From Elusimicrobia bacterium CG08_land_8_20_14_0_20_59_10 (GTDB lineage: Bacteria > Elusimicrobiota > Elusimicrobia > Elusimicrobiales > UBA9959): a stretch of 16,629 bases of DNA. The stretch is taken from positions 1,391 through 18,019 of the forward strand of contig PEXO01000144.1 in the NCBI GenBank assembly GCA_002779045.1, in the 5' to 3' direction. The notes under the pieces were generated by a model. It did no database searches. It was not told the origin of the DNA and saw only the letters and a list, made by a program, of their open reading frames with translations. Position numbers and translations under genes: made by a program. Positions 12,878-16,629 of this stretch are shown one piece after another; within the stretch, counting starts at the first letter, position 1; each line of letters begins with the position of its first letter.

Positions 12878-13576
12878 ATGAGGTCCGGGGTCCGGGTCAG
12901 CCTTGCTTTTTTTGCCGTTCTGTTCTTTTGCTGCCGTCTTGCCACGGCGGCGGAGAAGGAGGCTTCCGCGCCGGAGGCAGCCGTGGTTTCCAGCGCCGCC
13001 GTCTCCGTGCCGGGCCCGGACCAGGGACGCCTTACCTTTAGCCTCTTCAAGAATTCTCACTATTCGCGTGTGGGTCTGGATTATTCCCTGAGGTGGGATT
13101 TTTCCGACCTCGGCTCTTTCCGGCCGGGGCTTAAGACCATAACTTCCGGGCTGCGGGTCCTTACTTCCTGGGATATCACCGAGAACACGCGCGTGAACTA
13201 CTACGGTTTCAAGACCAATCCCTGGCGGGTCATAATAGGTTCTTCCGGGGAGAGACATATCGCAGCCGGCCCCGTTCCGGCTGCCGGCTCCGGAACCAAT
13301 CCTATAATCTCCGGCCCCGCGCAGCATAAGCGGCTGCGCCTCTCCCTATCGCCGCTGGTGGACGACCTGAAGAGTAATTTGGACGAGAACCTGCGGAGTT
13401 TCCTGCTGAAAAATGCCTTCGGGGGCGCTTCCCCGGAATGGGAGAAAACGAGCGCCGAGGGTAAGCGGGAATTCATGCGCGACGTGCTGTCGCTCGGTTT
13501 CTGGGACGCCCCGCTGCCGGCGCTGCGGGAAAGCAAAGAGGGGCTTGAGTTTATTGGCGGTAAACCTGTCAGGTGA
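12878..13576 (+). CDS. Exported protein of unknown function
   Basis: A 232-residue protein with a signal peptide (MRSGVRVSLAFFAVLFFCC, cleavage probably after ATA at about 24). Residues 25-50 are an Ala/Pro/Val-rich spacer. The rest shows beta-strand-like stretches (RLTFSLFKNSHYSRVGLDYSLRWDF, TRVNYYGFKTNPWRVII) and a helical, charged C-terminal part with a KREFMRDVLSLGFWD segment. The Tyr/Phe/Arg alternation could suggest a surface or outer-membrane-associated protein, but there are too few strands for a barrel. Family not recognised. The start is weakly supported: AAGG lies seven bases before the ATG. It follows the lipoprotein gene and overlaps the convergent gene by eight bases at its 3' end. 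Confidence 0.7.
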   Translation: MRSGVRVSLAFFAVLFFCCRLATAAEKEASAPEAAVVSSAAVSVPGPDQGRLTFSLFKNSHYSRVGLDYSLRWDFSDLGSFRPGLKTITSGLRVLTSWDITENTRVNYYGFKTNPWRVIIGSSGERHIAAGPVPAAGSGTNPIISGPAQHKRLRLSLSPLVDDLKSNLDENLRSFLLKNAFGGASPEWEKTSAEGKREFMRDVLSLGFWDAPLPALRESKEGLEFIGGKPVR

Positions 13577-16520
13577 AAGCCGCCGCGCCGCGGCCTTCCG
13601 AGCCGTCCACGCGGATATCCAGCGGACGCTCGAACCTCAAATGCCGAATGTAGTTCATTTCGGTTAAAGGTTCCAGCGCTTTGAGCCGTTCCCAGTTAAT
13701 GAAGGAATCCGCCGTGGTTTCGTTCACGGTGAAATAGCCTATCCCCAGCGATGTTACGTTGTGGAAGAAATGCGTTCCGTACGACGGGTCCACTACGAAG
13801 TCCCCGTAGGCCGCCTCCACTATTATCCGCGAATGCGAGATGTGGTGCCATTTTACCGGTATGCCAAGGAGCGGATCGCTGGAGCCCCAGCGCCCGGGAC
13901 CTATGATGAGGTAGGAGCGCCCCTCGCCTCCCAGGCGGGCGTTCAGCACTCCTATCTCCTCGGTTATGTCCAGGGTCCTGAGCGGGTCGAATTTTTCCGG
14001 AATCACGTAGATGAGGTCGAAGATATCGCGGTGAGCGCCGTTGCCCAGCGCCTGCGCGCTCAGACAGAAAACATTCTCCGGGGACAGGTCTTTCAGTGTC
14101 ACTTTCTTTACGGGGCTGCGCGAGACCATGGGCCGCATCTGCAGAATGTTGAAGGCCGCCGCGCCGGTTTCCCGGTTATAGTCGCAGGCGAATTCCATCT
14201 CAATATTGGTGCCCATAGCCTCCTTGCCCAGCGTTGAGAGTGTTTTGAGTATGTCGGCCAGCGGCAGCATCTCGTTCTTGAGTATGGGCGCGAAGGTTAT
14301 CAGGCGCGGACCCGGGTTGGAAATGCCGTCGCAGATGCGGTCGTCCTCGCGGGAATAGGTCGAGCCGAGCAGTTCAAGCGAGCCGTCCTCCTCGGCGGCG
14401 GTGACGCCCGCGCGGGCCAGGGCCGGTTCTTCGTCGTAGCGGGTCGGCGAGGAAGGCCCGGCTATGTTCAGCGCTATAAAATTCTTCTGCGAGTTTGCCA
14501 TGAAGTCTGCGGTCGTGGAGAACTGGTGCAGGTTGTGCGGATGTTCCGGGGAGAAGCGCAGCGCGGCTGAGCCTTCCACTATCGTCTTGCCCAGGCCCAG
14601 CGCCACGTGCGCTATCGGGTCTTCGGCTTCCAGCGGGGGCACCGGGTAGTAGTTATAGGACTGCATAACTCCCGCGAAGGCCGGGTAGAAGCGGCCGGAG
14701 GGGTGCGCCCGGCCCACCACCTGCTGTATTATCACCGCCATCTTCTCTTCGTCTATCACCAGCGGGTTCAGCTTACGGTAGGCGCGCGCTTCGCGCGAGA
14801 AGACCGAGGCGTAGACGAACTTTACCGCCTGCTCCAGCTCGGCCAGGCGCTTGGCCGGGTCGGTGTTGTTGTTGGGCAGCATATAGGTCTTATAAACCCC
14901 GGCGAAAGGCTGCGTCTTCGAATCCTCCAGCAGCGAGGAGGAGCGCACCGCCAGCGGGCCCCGGAGCTTGTCCGTTATGGCCTCAAGATCGCGGGTGACA
15001 TAATCCGGCAGGTGGGCCTTTTCGAAAATTTCGGCAACCTGCTCGTCGGAATGGTTCTCGTTGAGCAGGGAATCCAGCCCGTTCTGCTCCATGAAGAAGT
15101 CGAAGATATCGGTGGCCAGCACTATCGTATTGGGCACCGTTACGGTCACGCCCTCCCAGCGGGTCTCCAGGTCGCTCTTGCTCAGCAGGAAATCCACGAA
15201 GGCCAGCCCGCGGGCCTTGCCGCCTATCGATCCCGAGCCTGTCTTCACGAACGGGGTGGTATTGTCGAACATGCGCCGGTCGAACTTGAGCACGGTGCCC
15301 AGTTGGGTCTTGTAGATGAACTGGTGCAGGGTCTCAATAAGGTATTTGCGCAGCACCTCGGCATTGCTGAACTCGGAGAACTTTTTCGGGCGTATGTGGT
15401 AGGCGGTCTCGAACTCCGTGCGCGCGAACAGCCACTTGGAAAAGTGGTTGCGCCCGGCATGGTAAAGTATCGAATCCCCCGGCACCACCGGCAGAAGCTT
15501 GAGCATGGTATGCATATCGGCCGCGCGGGCTATCTCGAAGTTGTTCCTGTCCGTGAAGATGAAATCTCCGAAGCCGAAATAGCGCAGGATGAAGGCGCGC
15601 AGCTGCTTGGAAAGGTCCGGGGCGGCCTTGTGCATGAAAGAAGCGCCCAGCGCGCCGGCCGGCCCGGAAAATTTAGAGTTGGACGATTGCAGCAGCACCG
15701 GCATATCCGGGTTCTCCTCCTTTATGCGCCGCGTCAGTTCCAGGCCCGCCTCCGGGTTGCAGACCCCGTTCATCGGGTACTCTATGTCGCTTATGACGCC
15801 CAGCAGGTTCTCCTTGAAGTTGGAATAGATATGCCAGGCCTCGTCGTAAGTGCTGCAGAAAAGCACTTTCGGGCGCGCGCGCAGGCGCAGCGTTTTCTTG
15901 GCGGGGTTCAACTCCTCGGCCATCACTATATGCGTCTGCTTGAGCAGCTCCGTGTAGATGACCGGCAGGTAGGAGGAGTAGAACTTGATATTGTCCTCCA
16001 CCAGCAGCACGGCCTGCACGCCCACTTCGGCGTCATGCTCGAAATTGCGCTCGTCCTCTATAAGGTTTATTATCGCGGAGAAAATCCGCGTGTCGCCGTT
16101 CCAGAGATAGACGCCGTCGGCCAGCGCGCAAGCCTCTGCGGGGATGTTCTTGGTGTCCTGGATATTAAAGGAGAGCAGCACCACCGGCAGCTCCGGGCGC
16201 CCGGTTTTCAGCTTGCGAAAGAAATCAGTCATATCCGTCTCGCCCACCTGTATCATCGCTATTACCAGGTCGAACGAACCGTTGGAGAGTTTTATCAGCG
16301 CCTGTTCCGAAGTGGATACCCGGGTTATCCGGGGCATGGCGCGCGGGCCGGGGTCCGGCATCTCCCCGAAAAGCGCCTCGTTGAGGCGGTCGTCGTCGGC
16401 CAGCAGGAAGGAGTCGTAAAGAGAGGCCACCATCAGCACGTTCTTTATCCTGAACGGCATCAGTTTTTCAAAACCGCCGAATTCCACTTCGTAGTCTAAA
16501 GCTTTTCGTTTGGAGTCCAT
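13569..16520 (-). CDS. Receiver-domain / PEP-pyruvate-binding ATP-grasp fusion protein
   Basis: A 983-residue cytoplasmic protein. Residues about 26-155 look like a degenerate receiver domain: LPVVLLSFN is kept, but the acceptor Asp position in FDLVIAMIQ is not Asp. Residues about 169-315 look like an intact receiver, with acidic residues in VLLVEDN (171-177), candidate acceptor Asp245 in SDIEYP, Ser in LLQSSN (276-281) and Lys298 in FMHK. Next is a PPDK/PEP-synthase N-terminal ATP-grasp region with GSGSIGGKARGLAF (428-441), GPLAVRSSSLLEDSK (521-535), FAGVYKTYM and LQMRPM (793-798). The C-terminus continues with GPGRWGSSDPLLGIP (874-888), not a swivelling phosphohistidine domain or the PEP/pyruvate barrel. 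It therefore should not make PEP as PEP synthase does; its role may be regulated nucleotide binding or phosphotransfer, which is inference. ATG 16520 has no clear SD, and TAGAAT (16535-16530) is very close, so the message may be nearly leaderless. Confidence 0.82.
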   Translation of the reverse strand: MDSKRKALDYEVEFGGFEKLMPFRIKNVLMVASLYDSFLLADDDRLNEALFGEMPDPGPRAMPRITRVSTSEQALIKLSNGSFDLVIAMIQVGETDMTDFFRKLKTGRPELPVVLLSFNIQDTKNIPAEACALADGVYLWNGDTRIFSAIINLIEDERNFEHDAEVGVQAVLLVEDNIKFYSSYLPVIYTELLKQTHIVMAEELNPAKKTLRLRARPKVLFCSTYDEAWHIYSNFKENLLGVISDIEYPMNGVCNPEAGLELTRRIKEENPDMPVLLQSSNSKFSGPAGALGASFMHKAAPDLSKQLRAFILRYFGFGDFIFTDRNNFEIARAADMHTMLKLLPVVPGDSILYHAGRNHFSKWLFARTEFETAYHIRPKKFSEFSNAEVLRKYLIETLHQFIYKTQLGTVLKFDRRMFDNTTPFVKTGSGSIGGKARGLAFVDFLLSKSDLETRWEGVTVTVPNTIVLATDIFDFFMEQNGLDSLLNENHSDEQVAEIFEKAHLPDYVTRDLEAITDKLRGPLAVRSSSLLEDSKTQPFAGVYKTYMLPNNNTDPAKRLAELEQAVKFVYASVFSREARAYRKLNPLVIDEEKMAVIIQQVVGRAHPSGRFYPAFAGVMQSYNYYPVPPLEAEDPIAHVALGLGKTIVEGSAALRFSPEHPHNLHQFSTTADFMANSQKNFIALNIAGPSSPTRYDEEPALARAGVTAAEEDGSLELLGSTYSREDDRICDGISNPGPRLITFAPILKNEMLPLADILKTLSTLGKEAMGTNIEMEFACDYNRETGAAAFNILQMRPMVSRSPVKKVTLKDLSPENVFCLSAQALGNGAHRDIFDLIYVIPEKFDPLRTLDITEEIGVLNARLGGEGRSYLIIGPGRWGSSDPLLGIPVKWHHISHSRIIVEAAYGDFVVDPSYGTHFFHNVTSLGIGYFTVNETTADSFINWERLKALEPLTEMNYIRHLRFERPLDIRVDGSEGRGAAAFT

Positions 16521-16529
16521 AGTAAGGTA

Positions 16530-16535
16530 ATTCTA
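16530..16535 (-). promoter_or_regulatory. Possible -10 box for the receiver/ATP-grasp gene
   Basis: TAGAAT on the minus strand, ten bases before ATG 16520-16518. A transcript from it would start about three bases before the ATG. A consensus TTGACA (16578-16573) lies too far away to pair with it. Confidence 0.3.
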
Positions 16536-16605
16536 CAAAAAATACCCGCGCCGACGGTAAAACGGCCGGTCTTGTCAAGGGCCGCGGCATTTGCTAAAAG
16601 TAATG

Positions 16606-16614
16606 TGGTAATAT
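16606..16614 (+). promoter_or_regulatory. Possible extended -10 promoter of a gene beyond the right edge
   Basis: TGGTAATAT matches an extended -10 (TGn plus TAATAT) reading rightward, divergent from the gene starting at 16520. No convincing -35 is seen. The downstream gene is outside the window, so this is tentative. Confidence 0.25.
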
Positions 16615-16629
16615 TTCTCCCTGATCTCA

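Noticed and set aside
14607..16499. A 630-codon open frame on the plus strand
   Set aside because: It lies wholly antisense to the receiver/ATP-grasp gene, which has recognisable domains. Long antisense frames are expected opposite GC-rich codon bias, and its product shows no domain or normal composition.

Overview
The window is about 16.6 kb of GC-rich bacterial chromosome, gene-dense and with short intergenic gaps. Coding frames have strongly GC-biased third positions, yet use ATA for isoleucine freely. That codon habit, several exported proteins of unknown family, an acyl-CoA/acyl-phosphate fermentation pair and a receiver-linked PEP/pyruvate-binding ATP-grasp protein fit an anaerobic, fermentative, diderm-like bacterium. 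Elusimicrobiota is my best guess. It rests on general impression, since no rRNA or other marker gene is present. I see no tRNA, CRISPR array, transposase or phage gene.

Left edge (1-655): the start of a leftward exported fibronectin-III-like protein, followed by an intergenic region with three copies of a degenerate repeat and a rightward promoter. Region 656-4480 is a rightward unit: an exported DUF4185-like beta-propeller protein, butyrate kinase (buk), phosphate butyryltransferase (ptb) and a SEC-C zinc-motif protein. It ends at a strong bidirectional terminator. buk and ptb together convert an acyl-CoA to the free acid and ATP.

Region 4480-8160: a leftward exported protein of unknown function and a divergent rightward gene. 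The latter encodes an exported TPR - membrane helix - Ser/Thr kinase receptor with its own consensus-like promoter and terminator. A two-copy repeat lies in the shared upstream region. Region 8183-9709 is a leftward nitronate-monooxygenase-family flavoprotein. The 310-base gap after it holds a probable promoter for that gene, a possible small RNA with its own terminator, and the promoter of the next operon.

Region 10020-13576 is a rightward cluster: threonine 3-dehydrogenase (tdh), a flavin-reductase-like protein, a helical-repeat lipoprotein (ATGA overlap with the gene before it) and a small exported protein of unknown function. It meets, with an 8-bp 3' overlap, a leftward 983-residue protein. 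That protein has a degenerate receiver domain, an apparently intact receiver domain and the ATP-grasp part of PEP synthase/PPDK, but I see neither the phosphohistidine domain nor the PEP-binding barrel.

The most unusual content is the two signalling proteins (the receptor kinase with an outside TPR sensor and the receiver/ATP-grasp fusion), the candidate small RNA and the intergenic repeats. I found no single multi-gene system that I can confidently call new.
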